The notes: generated by a model from the letters alone, not told the origin. 64,000 bases of DNA from Prauserella_A sp040645195 (GCF_040645195.1 NZ_JBEYXW010000032.1:1-64000); one strand, 5' to 3'; positions 43,640-53,274 are shown, numbered from the stretch's first letter. Numbers and translations are program-made.

Positions 43640-44236
43640 GTGACCAAACTCGCGGAGTACCTGCGTCATGTGACGGACGTACTGTGGTTGAACATACTGT
43701 GGCTCGGCGTGGCAGTCACCGTCGTGGGCGCTCCCGCCGCCACCGTAGCGATGGTCGCCACAGCGAAGGATCTTCAAGACGGACTTGGGTCCTCCGTCAG
43801 TGGGACCTTTCGCACCCACCTCGTTCGGACTGCCCGAGCCACAATCCGGATCGGCTGTCTTTGGTTGGGGGTGGGAGGCGTGCTCACGCTGGATCTGATG
43901 TTCGTCACAGAGATCCAGTCGTGGCGGCAGGTGCTGGCGGTCGGCCTGCTCGCCATCGTTCTATTGTTCCTCGCGACAACGGTGTGGCTCCCATGTGTCG
44001 TGGCGAACACCCCGGCGTCGCGCCCGTTCACCCTCGTGCGGCTCTCCGGAATGATCGCAGTCGCCTGTCCGGGCGCCACGGTGCAGGCGGCGCTCGCCGG
44101 CGCTCTGGCTGTCGGCTCCGTGCTGATCGCACCGGTCGCCATTCTGGCGGCCCCGGCACTTGCTGCTCATGCCACCGCATTGGCGTGGAGGCTACGGGTC
44201 GTACCGATTCTGCCGACGGACGACCGGAACGGATAA
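43640..44236 (+). CDS. YesL-like (DUF624) membrane protein
   Basis: 198 residues from GTG. Four to five hydrophobic segments; the start LAEYLRHVTDVLWLNILWL and the overall size match YesL/DUF624 proteins, which regularly accompany carbohydrate ABC importers, with unknown function. It is the last gene of the sugar operon, six bases after the second permease. Confidence 0.78.
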   Translation: MTKLAEYLRHVTDVLWLNILWLGVAVTVVGAPAATVAMVATAKDLQDGLGSSVSGTFRTHLVRTARATIRIGCLWLGVGGVLTLDLMFVTEIQSWRQVLAVGLLAIVLLFLATTVWLPCVVANTPASRPFTLVRLSGMIAVACPGATVQAALAGALAVGSVLIAPVAILAAPALAAHATALAWRLRVVPILPTDDRNG

Positions 44237-44319
44237 GCCGACGCCCGGCGGGGTCGCGACTCGGGGCGTGTCGAGAGAAGCCTGGCGCGGCCCGACTACC
44301 AGATGATTCGCGTGCATCC

Positions 44320-44345
44320 ACCCCCGTACCTCAGGTGCGGGGGGT
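44320..44345 (+). terminator. hairpin terminator after the sugar operon
   Basis: ACCCCCGTACC and GGTGCGGGGGGT pair around TCA with one mismatch and one bulge, about 85 bases after the YesL-like gene. Confidence 0.6.
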
Positions 44346-45023
44346 GTAGAGCCGCGCTCGTCGGTGACCTATTTCCTATGTGAACTATCTACGGGCTGTG
44401 TGGTCGATCTCTTCGAATCCGGCGACGATGTCACCTTCGAAGCCCAACTCGTAGCCCTGGCGGGGCATAGTGGCGGATCTCTTCGATGGCGCACTGGGCC
44501 CGCGCCTGGGACGGAACCATAACTGGAGGACGATTCAAGCTGCGGCCGATGTCAACACCACCTGTTGGCGCGCGGACTCCATCGCGACGTGGTCGCCGAC
44601 GCCGATCCGTGAGACGCGGCACCGGGGCGAGCGAATCCCCGCCGGTCGTCACCAGGACCGGCTCGGCGCAGATCAACCGCGGGCGGTTGAGCACGATGAT
44701 CCTGTCGGCACTAACAAGGTGCAATCCCTGTCGTATGGTGCCGGTCCAAGCGACGTGATCCTCCGAAACGGACACCCACAGCTCGACGAACTCGTGTACG
44801 ACGACGGCGTACATGTGCAGGACAATCCCGCGGCGGCTGTCGGAGCGGGCAGACGCAGGGACACTCTCCGCGCGCCCGAACGACAAGCTCATGGCCGTGC
44901 GGCCGCCCGAGCAGCACCGACACGGCGCAAGTGATTTTCGAGACGCCGGACCTGCCTGACTCGTACTGCAGGGCGGAATTCGCCTCCATTGTTGGCGCGG
45001 CCCGGAGATTCCCGTCGACCGAG
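44346..45023. other. 678-bp stretch with possible decayed gene
   Basis: No intact gene. On the minus strand a 153-codon frame (44892-44431) has a protein-like middle (HLVSADRIIVLN and neighbours), and a different frame near its end reads GYELGFEGDIVAGFEEIDHT before a TAG at about 44391. This mix of frames suggests a frameshifted remnant of an unrecognised gene. The plus strand also has a 154-codon frame over the same DNA; neither has a family match I can name. Confidence 0.35.
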
Positions 45024-45926
45024 CTATTCAAGCGAGTAGTCCTCCGGGACAACGTGCGTCCCTTGAATGCGGTCCATGACCAAGGCCGCTGCGTTCACCT
45101 GGGTATCGCGTCCGTGCTCGTTAATGCACATCTGAAGGAACTCGCGAACAAGATTGCCGAACGGAAGTACGACACTGGAGTCGAGTCCGAGCTGGCATGC
45201 GAGGCGCATGTCCTTGTGCTGAAGTCCAAGGGTGAATCCCGAAGCGAGATGACCTGTGATGATGTGGGGCTTGAGGAATTTCTCCATGAAGAAGTTGCGC
45301 CCGGAACTTGCAAGCATCACCTCGACCGCCGTCGCGGGTTCGATCCCGTTCTTCGTAGCGAGTGCGACAGCTTCGAGGGTCACAACGCGCTGAATCGCGG
45401 ACAACATGTTATTAGATAGCTTCATGACTTGCCCGGTTCCGACATCACCGAGATGGAAGATCCGGTCGGTGATTGATTCGAGGGCAGAGCGGGTCCGTTC
45501 GAAGCTCTTGGAATCCGCGCCCACCATGATGGTGACGTTTCCTTCGAGAATCTCTTCCGGCCGGCCGCTGATGGGTGCATCAATCAGCCCAAGGCCATGG
45601 TCCTCGGCCATTCGGGCGAGTTCACGAGTAACCGTGGGATCACCAGTGGTCTGATCGATGATCACTGTGCCTCGTCGCGCATGAGCGAGCACGCCGTGCT
45701 CGCCGAGGACGATTGAACGCACGTGATCTGAGGTGGGTACGCAGAGGAAGACGAGATCGACCGACTGCGACAGGTCAGCTACTCCGTCACTCGCCACCGC
45801 GCCATGTTCCACAAGTCGATCGACGGCGCCTCGATCGAGGTCGAACACGCGTACGCGGTGGTGGGCTAGCAGCCGTCGAACCAGCGGCTCGCCCATCACG
45901 CCGAGTCCGATGTAGCCGATTTCCAT
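45024..45926 (-). CDS. NAD(P)-dependent 3-hydroxyisobutyrate dehydrogenase-family reductase
   Basis: 300 residues with AAGGAG before the ATG. IGYIGLGVMG binds the cofactor, DAPISG the substrate, and GTGQVMKLSNNML carries the catalytic lysine. It is a different paralogue from the one at 2033. It lies alone on the minus strand, divergent from the MmgE/PrpD gene, and marks the left border of cluster B. It could reduce a semialdehyde formed late in the pathway. Confidence 0.9.
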   Translation of the reverse strand: MEIGYIGLGVMGEPLVRRLLAHHRVRVFDLDRGAVDRLVEHGAVASDGVADLSQSVDLVFLCVPTSDHVRSIVLGEHGVLAHARRGTVIIDQTTGDPTVTRELARMAEDHGLGLIDAPISGRPEEILEGNVTIMVGADSKSFERTRSALESITDRIFHLGDVGTGQVMKLSNNMLSAIQRVVTLEAVALATKNGIEPATAVEVMLASSGRNFFMEKFLKPHIITGHLASGFTLGLQHKDMRLACQLGLDSSVVLPFGNLVREFLQMCINEHGRDTQVNAAALVMDRIQGTHVVPEDYSLE

Positions 45927-46065
45927 CTTTTCTCCTTGGACGTGGGGTCGTTGCCACGGCAGCGAAGAGGTTTGCTACGCGGGTGTCCCGCGCGTCGTTC
46001 CGCCGATGACCGACCGATCGTCAAGCTCGCTCATCACTGACATTGACAGCGCTAGAGGGCACGCC

Positions 46066-46088
46066 TAGCATCATGCTATATATAATAT
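46066..46088. promoter_or_regulatory. AT-rich promoter with TAGCA/TGCTA operator
   Basis: TAGCAT-C-ATGCTA (46066-46078) is a perfect 13-base palindrome, directly followed by plus-strand TATAAT (46081-46086) in ATATATAATAT. It lies between the divergent dehydrogenase and MmgE/PrpD genes and may serve both. Confidence 0.55.
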
Positions 46089-46164
46089 CACGAAGGCCGT
46101 CGCAGTGCTGCTGCGGCGAGCAAGGTTCGATCCGCCGAATCGGATCTTTCTAGAAGGGTATGGG

Positions 46165-47586
46165 ATGGCTGGAACCTTGGTGGAGTCGATAGCGAACCTC
46201 GCTGTGGAGGCGTCCTCCGACGATCTCCCGCTGGCAGTTGCTGACGAGGTCAAGCGACAGCTTCTCGACACCATCGGCTGCGCTCTTGGCGCGGGCGACG
46301 AGCCGAAGGGGCGCGCCGGGGTAAACTACGGTCGGATTCTTGGGGGAACTGACACGACTGCCACCATCATCGGTCACTCCGATCGGAGTTCCGTCTTCGG
46401 AGCCGCCTTCGCGAACGGCGAGCTCATGAACGCCACGAACTTCGACCCTGTCCTTCCACCAGGGCACGTCTCGACATACGTGATCCCAGCTGCCTTAGCG
46501 ACCGCCGAGCAACTCAAGAGCTCCGGACCGAAGCTGATCTCCGCTCTGGCTGTCGCACATGAGCTCACGTATCGGGTAGGTAAGGCCATGGACTACTTCC
46601 GGGATGTGGAGAACGGTGAAGTGGCACTGTCGAAGGTCCTTGGCTACAGCGCCACGATCTTCGGCGCGACCGCCGCAGTGGGCCACCTGAAGGCGTTCTC
46701 AACGCGCGTCATGGCGGATGCGATCGCAATTGCCGCGAACATCTCTCTCGTAAACTCGCATCGCTCCTTCATTGCCCACGCTCCGAGCGCCACGATCAAA
46801 GCACTTCTTGCCGGCGCCTTGACGCAGTCCGCGTACACGGCTGCATATATGGCCGAGCTCGGCCACCGTGGCGACCTCCAGGTTCTCGACGACGCCGACG
46901 TAGGGTATCGGCGCTTCATCGGCAGCCAACGCTGGGAGCCGGACGCGATCAGGGACCGCCTCGGAGAGGACTGGCGGTTCGTCGCCGAACAGTCGTACAA
47001 GCCTTATCCACACTGCCGAGTGCTCCACGGGCTGCTGGATGTCCTCATCGATGTTGTAACCACCCACGACATCGCAGTTGATGAGATCGATGAGATCAGG
47101 GCGTGGGGCGAGGGCGTCATACAACAGCCGCTGTGGTTGGCCACGGAAATCGAGCGGACGCACGACGCGCAGTACAGCATTGCCCATGGCCTCGCTGTGG
47201 GCGCGCACCGGATCGAACCAAGCACTGCGTGGCTCGATCCCGACTTGGTGTTTTCGGAAAGTGTCCTCTCTCTCATGAAGCGCGTCGAGTTCGCGCCGCA
47301 CCCAGACTATGCCCGTATCGTCGCGCAGTCTCCCGGCAGCCGTCCTTCCCGGATTGAGGTCCATGCCCGCGGCAGGGTGTTCCGCGGCGACGGCCTGGTG
47401 CCCAAGGGAACTCCGTCCGACGACCCAGTGACCAGGATGACCACCGACGAGCTCGTCGACAAGTTCTTCCGCAATGCGCGTGGTGTTCTCACGGACGATG
47501 ACGCGGTGGGCGTGGCCAATTCGATCCTGAACCTCGAATCGGTCGACGACGTGTCGGCAGTCCTTGGGAGGCTCGCAAGGCGTTGA
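46165..47586 (+). CDS. MmgE/PrpD-family protein
   Basis: 473 residues from the ATG at 46165 after AAGGG. DTIGCALGA, GHVSTYVIPAALATAEQ and the late YKPYPHCRVLHG are family hallmarks; the family contains 2-methylcitrate dehydratase and cis-aconitate decarboxylase. No methylcitrate synthase or lyase is nearby, so propionate metabolism is not indicated; dehydration of another tricarboxylate or hydroxy acid is more likely. It is divergent from the dehydrogenase gene and ends before a pseudogene. Confidence 0.88.
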   Translation: MAGTLVESIANLAVEASSDDLPLAVADEVKRQLLDTIGCALGAGDEPKGRAGVNYGRILGGTDTTATIIGHSDRSSVFGAAFANGELMNATNFDPVLPPGHVSTYVIPAALATAEQLKSSGPKLISALAVAHELTYRVGKAMDYFRDVENGEVALSKVLGYSATIFGATAAVGHLKAFSTRVMADAIAIAANISLVNSHRSFIAHAPSATIKALLAGALTQSAYTAAYMAELGHRGDLQVLDDADVGYRRFIGSQRWEPDAIRDRLGEDWRFVAEQSYKPYPHCRVLHGLLDVLIDVVTTHDIAVDEIDEIRAWGEGVIQQPLWLATEIERTHDAQYSIAHGLAVGAHRIEPSTAWLDPDLVFSESVLSLMKRVEFAPHPDYARIVAQSPGSRPSRIEVHARGRVFRGDGLVPKGTPSDDPVTRMTTDELVDKFFRNARGVLTDDDAVGVANSILNLESVDDVSAVLGRLARR

Positions 47587-47693
47587 CTTGTTCAGTGGCG
47601 GTTCGCATCCCTTGCACCGCTGGCTCGCGGAGAACCCGTCAGATCAGTCTACGATCCCGAATGCGGTCTCCAAGGGAGCTGGCAGCCTCACCG

Positions 47694-48458
47694 TCAGAAC
47701 GCCGGGGTCGCCAGCTGCCCGCCACCACATACATGCAGCACCTCGCCCGTGATGAAGCGCGCTGCCGCGGCGCCGATGAACGCCCTTGCGTGCGTGACAC
47801 CCGAAGCCTCGGCGAGCGGGAAGCGTGCTTATTGTGCTGCGCCGGCATTTACATCCCCTCGATGCTCGGGGCGAGGACATAGCTCGGCGGCACCGCGCTA
47901 ACCCTCACGCGGCACGGCGCCAGGTCGACGGCTAACGCTCGCGTGAGTTCGACGACGCCGGCCTTGGAAGTGGCGTACGACGTCGTTCCGCCCGCCAACC
48001 AGGTTCGCGTCGCCATGTTGACCACGGCCCCGCTGGGACGTGTCCTCCAATGAGCCGGTGGCCGCCTGTATGAGGGACGTGGCACCCCCAGACGTTCACC
48101 GTCATGACCCGCCACCACTGGTCGAAACTGACCTCCCCGGAAGGCGGATACTGACGCACGCCTGCGCTATTCACCACGAGGTCCAGCCCGCCGTACCGTA
48201 CAACGGCCGATTGCACCAGATCTCGGTTCGCCCCATCGTCGACGACACCCACGCTGACCGCTTCCACTGTCCCAGCGAGTTTCCGCTCGTGTGATCGACG
48301 CAGCAGTCTGCCTTAGCGGAGCTGCCGTCTCGGTCGGTGAAGATCACATGATCCCCCGCGCTCCACCAGGACCCGGGAGATCTCGGCGTCGATGACACCG
48401 CCGACCCCGTGACGATGCTGACGCGCGTCCCGAATACCTGCGCGTGGCCGCTGCTCAT
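47694..48458 (-). pseudogene. frameshifted short-chain dehydrogenase/reductase
   Basis: Start ATG at 48458 has an intact GGAGG site, and the protein begins MSSGHAQVFGTRVSIVTGS. After that the reading moves between frames: VIDAEISRVLVERG, then GLDLVVNSAGVRQYPPSGE, then GAVVNMATRTW with TSYATSKAGVVELTRALAVD, and finally FITGEVLHVCGGGQLATPAF before TGA at 47694. At least three frameshifts and an in-frame stop (SIEGM followed by TGA) are needed. It sits 20 bases downstream of the thiolase, so it was its operon partner. Sequencing error cannot explain all breaks easily. Confidence 0.8.
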
Positions 48459-48477
48459 CCGTGGCCTCCAAGCGGCC

Positions 48478-49668
48478 TCAGCGTGCGCTTTGAATGTTCT
48501 CCAGGACCACAGCGAGTCCCTGGCCCACGCCAATGCAGATCGCGGCGACCCCCCAGCGCTCCTTACGCTCGTGGAGAACGTGGGCGAGGGTACCGAGAAT
48601 CCGCCCGCCCGAAGCGCCAAGGGGATGTCCAATAGCGATAGCGCCGCCCTTGATATTTACGATCGCAGGGTCGATATCCCAAGCATCGATGCACGCGATC
48701 GATTGCACAGCGAATGCTTCGTTCAACTCCACTACACCGACCTGCGACCAACTGATCCCTGCACGCGATAGGGCAGCGTTCGCGGCCTCGACAGGCGCAT
48801 ACCCGAACAGATCGGGGTCGAGTGCCGTCGTTGCACGTCCTGCGACACGTGCGATGGCTGACGCGCCGATGATCGACGACGCGGATTCGGACCCGAGCAC
48901 TACCGCAGAGGCTCCATCGTTGAGAGGGGAGGCGTTTCCTCCGGTAATTGTGCCATCGGGTCGGAATGCCGGCTTCAGCGTCGCGAGCTTCTCGACCGTG
49001 GTGTCGGGCCGAATCGTTTCGTCACAGGTTAGGCCGACGTCCGGCGTAGGAACGACCAAGTCGTCGTAGAACCCCTCAGACCAGGCCGCCGAAGCCTTGG
49101 CGTGGGACTCCGCGGCGAAGGCGTCCTGGCGTTCCCTCGTGATGGAGAACTTCGACTGAAGGATCTCGTTGCACTCGCCGAGTGAGATCGTCCACCCTTT
49201 CGGCATCGCCGGGTTCACGAGCCGCCACCCCAGCGTCGTCGAGACCGCGGTTATGTTGTCGACTGGGAACGCCCGATTCGGCTTCGGAAGAACCCAAGGC
49301 GCCCGGGTCATCGATTCGACGCCACCGGCGACCACCACCTCGGCGTCTCCGGTCTCGATGGCGCGCGAGCCGATCATTGCGGCGTCCAGGCCGGATCCGC
49401 AGAGCCGGTTGACCGTGGTTGCCGGCACGGATGTCGGCAGCCCGGCCAAGAGCACAGCCATTCGACCAACGTTGCGGTTGTCCTCGCCGGCTCCGTTCGC
49501 CAATCCCCAGACCACATCGTCGATGCGCGCCGCCTCGAGCTCCGGCACCTTGGCAAGCGTGCCGGCGAGCGCAACGGCCGCGAGGTCGTCAGGCCGAGTT
49601 CCGGCGAAGGCGCCGTTGATTCGTCCGAAGTGGGTTCGCGCTGCGGCGTACACGAAGGCAGATCGCAT
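48478..49668 (-). CDS. acetyl-CoA acetyltransferase/3-ketoacyl-CoA thiolase
   Basis: 396 residues with AGGAAGG ahead of the ATG. Nucleophile Cys90 is in NRLCGSGLDA, His348 in AIGHPLGASGG and the second catalytic Cys378 in AICIGVGQG. This is a fully competent thiolase, closest in pattern to PcaF/FadA-type beta-ketoadipyl-CoA thiolases. It would release acetyl-CoA or succinyl-CoA at the end of cluster B's pathway. Confidence 0.93.
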   Translation of the reverse strand: MRSAFVYAAARTHFGRINGAFAGTRPDDLAAVALAGTLAKVPELEAARIDDVVWGLANGAGEDNRNVGRMAVLLAGLPTSVPATTVNRLCGSGLDAAMIGSRAIETGDAEVVVAGGVESMTRAPWVLPKPNRAFPVDNITAVSTTLGWRLVNPAMPKGWTISLGECNEILQSKFSITRERQDAFAAESHAKASAAWSEGFYDDLVVPTPDVGLTCDETIRPDTTVEKLATLKPAFRPDGTITGGNASPLNDGASAVVLGSESASSIIGASAIARVAGRATTALDPDLFGYAPVEAANAALSRAGISWSQVGVVELNEAFAVQSIACIDAWDIDPAIVNIKGGAIAIGHPLGASGGRILGTLAHVLHERKERWGVAAICIGVGQGLAVVLENIQSAR

Positions 49669-49682
49669 AAGATCCTTCCTAA

Positions 49683-49707
49683 TATAAAATATACTGCTAG
49701 AGTAGCA
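49683..49707 (-). promoter_or_regulatory. AT-rich promoter with TGCTA/TAGCA operator before the thiolase
   Basis: TGCTA-GAG-TAGCA (49695-49707) is a perfect inverted repeat beside the AT-rich tract TATAAAATATA (49683-49693), which can supply a minus-strand -10 box. The thiolase ATG follows at 49668. Confidence 0.55.
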
Positions 49708-49769
49708 GATAGTACTCAGGGTCGGGACACCTGGGCACGCACGACAGAGGGGAGAACGCGAGGGCCAAA

Positions 49770-50345
49770 GTGGATCTTGAGGACCAGACAGACATCACCT
49801 GCTCTGACCCCGTCAGTCGACGACCTCGGCGGGGTCCAGTTGCCAGAGGAGGTCATTCCTGTACACGAGAGCAGATCATGGAGGAGCGCTGAAACCTGAC
49901 GAATTCAACCGCACGGAGCCCATCGCCAATGCGACCGGAGCCAGCATTAGTCCGGCACGAAAAGCACTGTTTGCGTCGAGAAGCGAAGGGCTCGCAGATT
50001 TCGTTTCGCGCCGTGGAGACGTGATAGCGACCTTCACCGCCGATGACGTCCGAGACCTCTTCCGGGCCCAAGCCCAGTTCGCGGGGGATGCGGCTGGACC
50101 TCGCAGCGGGCTCTCGTCGTTCCGCGCCACTCTCGGGCAACTTGGTGAGAAAGTTGCCGAATCGGCACTATCCGGAGGGCCACACTCCGGTGGTCCACGA
50201 CGATCACCCGGCCGTCACGGCGGCCATTCGACTGCGCCGCTGAGCTGGCCCGTGAGCTCATGCCTGCTCACGTCTCTGGCGCGGCGGAGCGGCTGGTCGA
50301 CTCGCTTGCTGCGCACGGTGCATGGTCAGAGACCACGTCTCCTTC
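49770..50345 (+). pseudogene. decayed GntR-family (FCD) regulator
   Basis: Reading across frames gives a recognisable GntR protein: REQIMEER, then LKPDEFNRTEPIANATGASI with PARKALFASRSEGL, the wing RRGDVIATFTADDVRDLF, and later FCD pieces VHDDHPAVTAAIRLRR and MPAHVSGAAERLVDSL. At least three frameshifts are required (first near 49890) and the distance between the helix-turn-helix and FCD ends is about 40 codons too short, implying an internal deletion. It lies upstream of the MFS gene, which it may once have regulated. Confidence 0.75.
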
Positions 50346-50375
50346 AGTTCCGGACCTGCCAGTACACCGTCAGAT

Positions 50376-50385
50376 CATATATAAT
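50376..50385 (+). promoter_or_regulatory. AT-rich -10 region before the MFS gene
   Basis: CATATATAATATT contains TATAAT at 50380-50385 and shares ATATATAATAT with the 46081 promoter. No TAGCA pair is present here. The GTG start is 57 bases downstream. Confidence 0.45.
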
Positions 50386-50441
50386 ATTCTTGCCTTACGG
50401 ATTGGTCGAACGTTGCTCATGACTCGCAACGGCAGTCGGAT

Positions 50442-51680
50442 GTGAGCGCGCTACGGAAGGCGCCAACGGCCCGCGGTATCTGGCGCTTGATGGTCGACCG
50501 CGACTTCGGCGGCCTGTTCTGGGGCAAGGTGACATCGAACGTCAGCGTCTGGGTCCATGGCGTCGTGGCAGCTATCGTCGTCTTCGACGCCACGGGCTCC
50601 GCGCTCGCCGTATCGCTGGTATCCGCAGTGCAGTTTCTGCCGCAAGTGCTCCTCAGCCCTCTCAGCGGCATCTTGGCCGACAAAGGCCATGCAGCGATCC
50701 AGCTACTGGTGGGACGCCTTCTCTGCACGATCGGCACCGGCGGTTTGGCCGTGTGGTGGTCTATTGGACCCGAGCTCGACGGCTGGGATGCAGCAGCATC
50801 AGTGTTGTTCTTCTCCGGAATCGTCGGGCTAGGCTTTGTCACCGGCGGGGCCGCGATGCAGTCAGTCGTCCCGAGCATGGTAACGACTGAAGAACTGCCA
50901 ACGGCGATGACGCTCAACACCGCGCCGCTCTCCATCGGACGCGTTGTAGGTCCGGTGATCGGCGCGATCGGGTTCACTCAGCTCGGCGCAGCGCCATCGT
51001 TCATGTTGGCGGCGCTTGGCCACTTCATCTTCGTCCTACTGTTGGTCTTCTGCATACGCGTACCGTCTGCACCTCCTGAAACACACGGCGACCTTTCGAT
51101 GCTTGCCGCGGTTCAGTTCGTCCGCAAGGAACGGACCGTCCTCAGGTTGCTCGTCGCAGTCGCGGCGCTGGGCATGGCGTCCGAGCCGTTGCTGACTCTC
51201 GCCCCGGCCGTGGCGTCGAGGCTTGGATCCGGCCCTGGCGTTGTTGGTGTACTTGCCGCGGGCTTTGGAGCTGGGGCAATGCTCGGAATGATTGCCACCG
51301 CTGTGGCTCGTCGATGGCTCCACGAGGACCGTGTGACAGGGCTCGGATTGGCAGCGATGATACTGGGAATCGTGGCGGGATCATCAGTGGTTCCGTCGGA
51401 GGGGCTGGTCACGGTCGGCTTCACGGTCGCTGGAGTCGGGTTCACGATGGCGATGGCGTCCGCCGGAAGCTTGATCCAGCAACGAGTTCCTGCCCCGTTT
51501 CGTGGCCGAGTCATGGCCATGTGGATGATGGGGTTCGTTGGTTCGCGACCGGCCTCGGCTGCGCTGACTGGTGCAGTGTCCGACGCGTGGTCAGTTGACC
51601 TCGCAATGGGCGCTGTCGCCGTTACGCTCTTGGTCATCGCTGCGTACTGCAGACCGAGACAGCTTCGACGCGAGAACTGA
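50442..51680 (+). CDS. MFS transporter (EntS/MFS_3-like)
   Basis: 412 residues from GTG; no strong ribosome binding site. Twelve hydrophobic segments with VSAVQFLPQVLLSPLSGILAD between helices 2 and 3 and QRVPAPFRGRVMAMWMM in the second half, the pattern of EntS-like exporters. Export of a substrate or siderophore-like compound is the family norm; with no clear partner its cargo is unknown. Confidence 0.87.
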   Translation: MSALRKAPTARGIWRLMVDRDFGGLFWGKVTSNVSVWVHGVVAAIVVFDATGSALAVSLVSAVQFLPQVLLSPLSGILADKGHAAIQLLVGRLLCTIGTGGLAVWWSIGPELDGWDAAASVLFFSGIVGLGFVTGGAAMQSVVPSMVTTEELPTAMTLNTAPLSIGRVVGPVIGAIGFTQLGAAPSFMLAALGHFIFVLLLVFCIRVPSAPPETHGDLSMLAAVQFVRKERTVLRLLVAVAALGMASEPLLTLAPAVASRLGSGPGVVGVLAAGFGAGAMLGMIATAVARRWLHEDRVTGLGLAAMILGIVAGSSVVPSEGLVTVGFTVAGVGFTMAMASAGSLIQQRVPAPFRGRVMAMWMMGFVGSRPASAALTGAVSDAWSVDLAMGAVAVTLLVIAAYCRPRQLRREN

Positions 51681-51842
51681 GCGCGGCCAACAGCACGGAC
51701 GCAGACTCCGACGCTCTCCATCGGTTCCGAGCACAGCCGAGGCCCGAGCACGCCTACGTCGCCACCAAGTCACGTCTCGGATCCGAGCCACCTGAGGCGC
51801 CTTACCGAATTGGGGTCTGTCCTAGAGGCTGGAAGGCACCGC

Positions 51843-52577
51843 TCACATGTGGCGCCCGCCAGCCACCTCCAAGGTGACGCCCGTAACGTAGCTCGCTAGG
51901 TCACTCGCGAGGAAGAGCGCCGAACTCGCGACCTCGACGGGCTCCCCTGGGCGGCCGAGCGGCACACTCTCGAGGCTCGCGGCCAAGACATCCTTCGGCA
52001 TCGCTGCCGTCATGGCCGTACGAATCAGTCCGGGTTGGATGGCGTTCACGCGCACACCGAAGCGGGCCCCTTCACGCGCGACGGACTTCGTCATGCCGAT
52101 GACTCCCGCCTTCGCGGCAGCGTAGTTCGACTGTCCGAGATTGCCGACCTTGCCTGAGATCGAGGAGAGGTTCACGATCGAACCCCCGCCTTCGCGACTG
52201 CGCATGTGCAGAAGCGCCTCGCGGGAGCAGAGCCACGTGCCCTGGAGATGCACGTCCACGACAAACCTGAAGTCCTCCACCGACATGCGGTGCATCATCC
52301 CGTCCCGCGTTATGCCGGCGTTGTTCACCAGAACGTCAACGCGGCCGTAACGATCGACGGCACCCGAAAAGGCCGCGCGCACTGAATCCTCGTCGCTCAC
52401 ATCGCAGGCGATTCCCCACGCCGAGTCGCCGAGCTCGCGCGCGGCGCCAGCAGCGCCCTCTTCCGAGAGATCTGCGACCACCACGCGTGCCCCGTGTTCG
52501 GTGAACGTTCGTGCGATCGCCAGGCCAATGCCTTGGGCAGCGCCCGTCACGACCGCGACTTTCTCCTTCAACAGCAT
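51843..52577 (-). CDS. 3-oxoacyl-ACP/CoA reductase-like SDR (FabG-like)
   Basis: 244 residues with GAGGA upstream. TGAAQGIG, NNAGITRD, SSISG and YAAAKAGVIG are the classical FabG landmarks, and SYVTGVTLEVAGGRHM ends the protein. It is the last gene of the long minus-strand array of cluster B, 41 bases after the AhpD-like pseudogene. It may reduce or oxidise a 3-oxo/3-hydroxyacyl-CoA. Confidence 0.9.
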   Translation of the reverse strand: MLLKEKVAVVTGAAQGIGLAIARTFTEHGARVVVADLSEEGAAGAARELGDSAWGIACDVSDEDSVRAAFSGAVDRYGRVDVLVNNAGITRDGMMHRMSVEDFRFVVDVHLQGTWLCSREALLHMRSREGGGSIVNLSSISGKVGNLGQSNYAAAKAGVIGMTKSVAREGARFGVRVNAIQPGLIRTAMTAAMPKDVLAASLESVPLGRPGEPVEVASSALFLASDLASYVTGVTLEVAGGRHM

Positions 52578-52617
52578 TACGAATCCTCAAGCTCGTAGGT
52601 GCGGTAAAACGGATGCC

Positions 52618-53196
52618 TTAACGCCAGCCACGTTCGGAGTCGGACGGAGCGAAGCGTTCGAGGTGATGGTTGTACTCGGGTTCGACCTCCACCCCGAGCG
52701 CGCAGAGCACTCTAATGAAGAAGTTGTAGTGCCCGATGAGGACAACGAGCTCCATCAGTTGCTGTCGCCCGAGATTGCCTTCGGCTGCGCCCAGGTCACA
52801 TCTTCGACGTCCAGTTCGGTGGTAAGTCGACGAGCCGCAGACAAGGAGGCTCGTTCGACGAGAGACAGATCGGTCTCGTTGCCCTCTGTCTCAGCGATAA
52901 CTGCGCGAATGTCCTCGCCATCGACCCCATGCGCCGCAGCGATTACGATATGATGACTGAACTCGTAGGCGCTTCCAGTGAGGCAACCGATCTGGAGAAG
53001 CACGAGCTCCCGAAGGCGGGCGGGCAAGCGGGAACGGCTCTTGAACCACTGCGGCGTGGCAGCGAACAAATCGAGCAGTTCCGGGTGGTTGAGCAACACG
53101 CGTCGCGAGTTCAAGAGGTGACCGAACCGAGACACGGCGAGGTTGTTGGAATTCTTCGGCCACCTCGTGCGCATCGACGAAAGGAAAGCGCGCCAT
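52618..53196 (-). pseudogene. frameshifted AhpD/carboxymuconolactone decarboxylase-like gene
   Basis: The start ATG at 53196 has GGAGG ahead and reads MARFPFVDAHEVAEE, then needs a frameshift near 53150 to continue as LAVSRFGHLLNSRRVLLNHP and LRELVLLQIGCLTGSAYE, and another near 52778 to reach LMELVVLIGHYNFFIRVLCA and a TAA at 52618. Joined, it is a full-length protein. The CxxC pair is not present (Cys then GSAYE). Only two single-base changes separate it from an intact gene, so recent decay or sequencing error are both possible. Confidence 0.78.
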
Positions 53197-53274
53197 CACT
53201 CGACCTCCATGCAGTCAACGACGGCAAGGCTCCCGGCGCGAGTTCTCAGTGTCGATTCGCGACCCTTATACAGG

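Noticed and set aside
46165..47586. Annotation as 2-methylcitrate dehydratase
   Set aside because: No prpB or prpC homologue is in the window; only the family name is justified.
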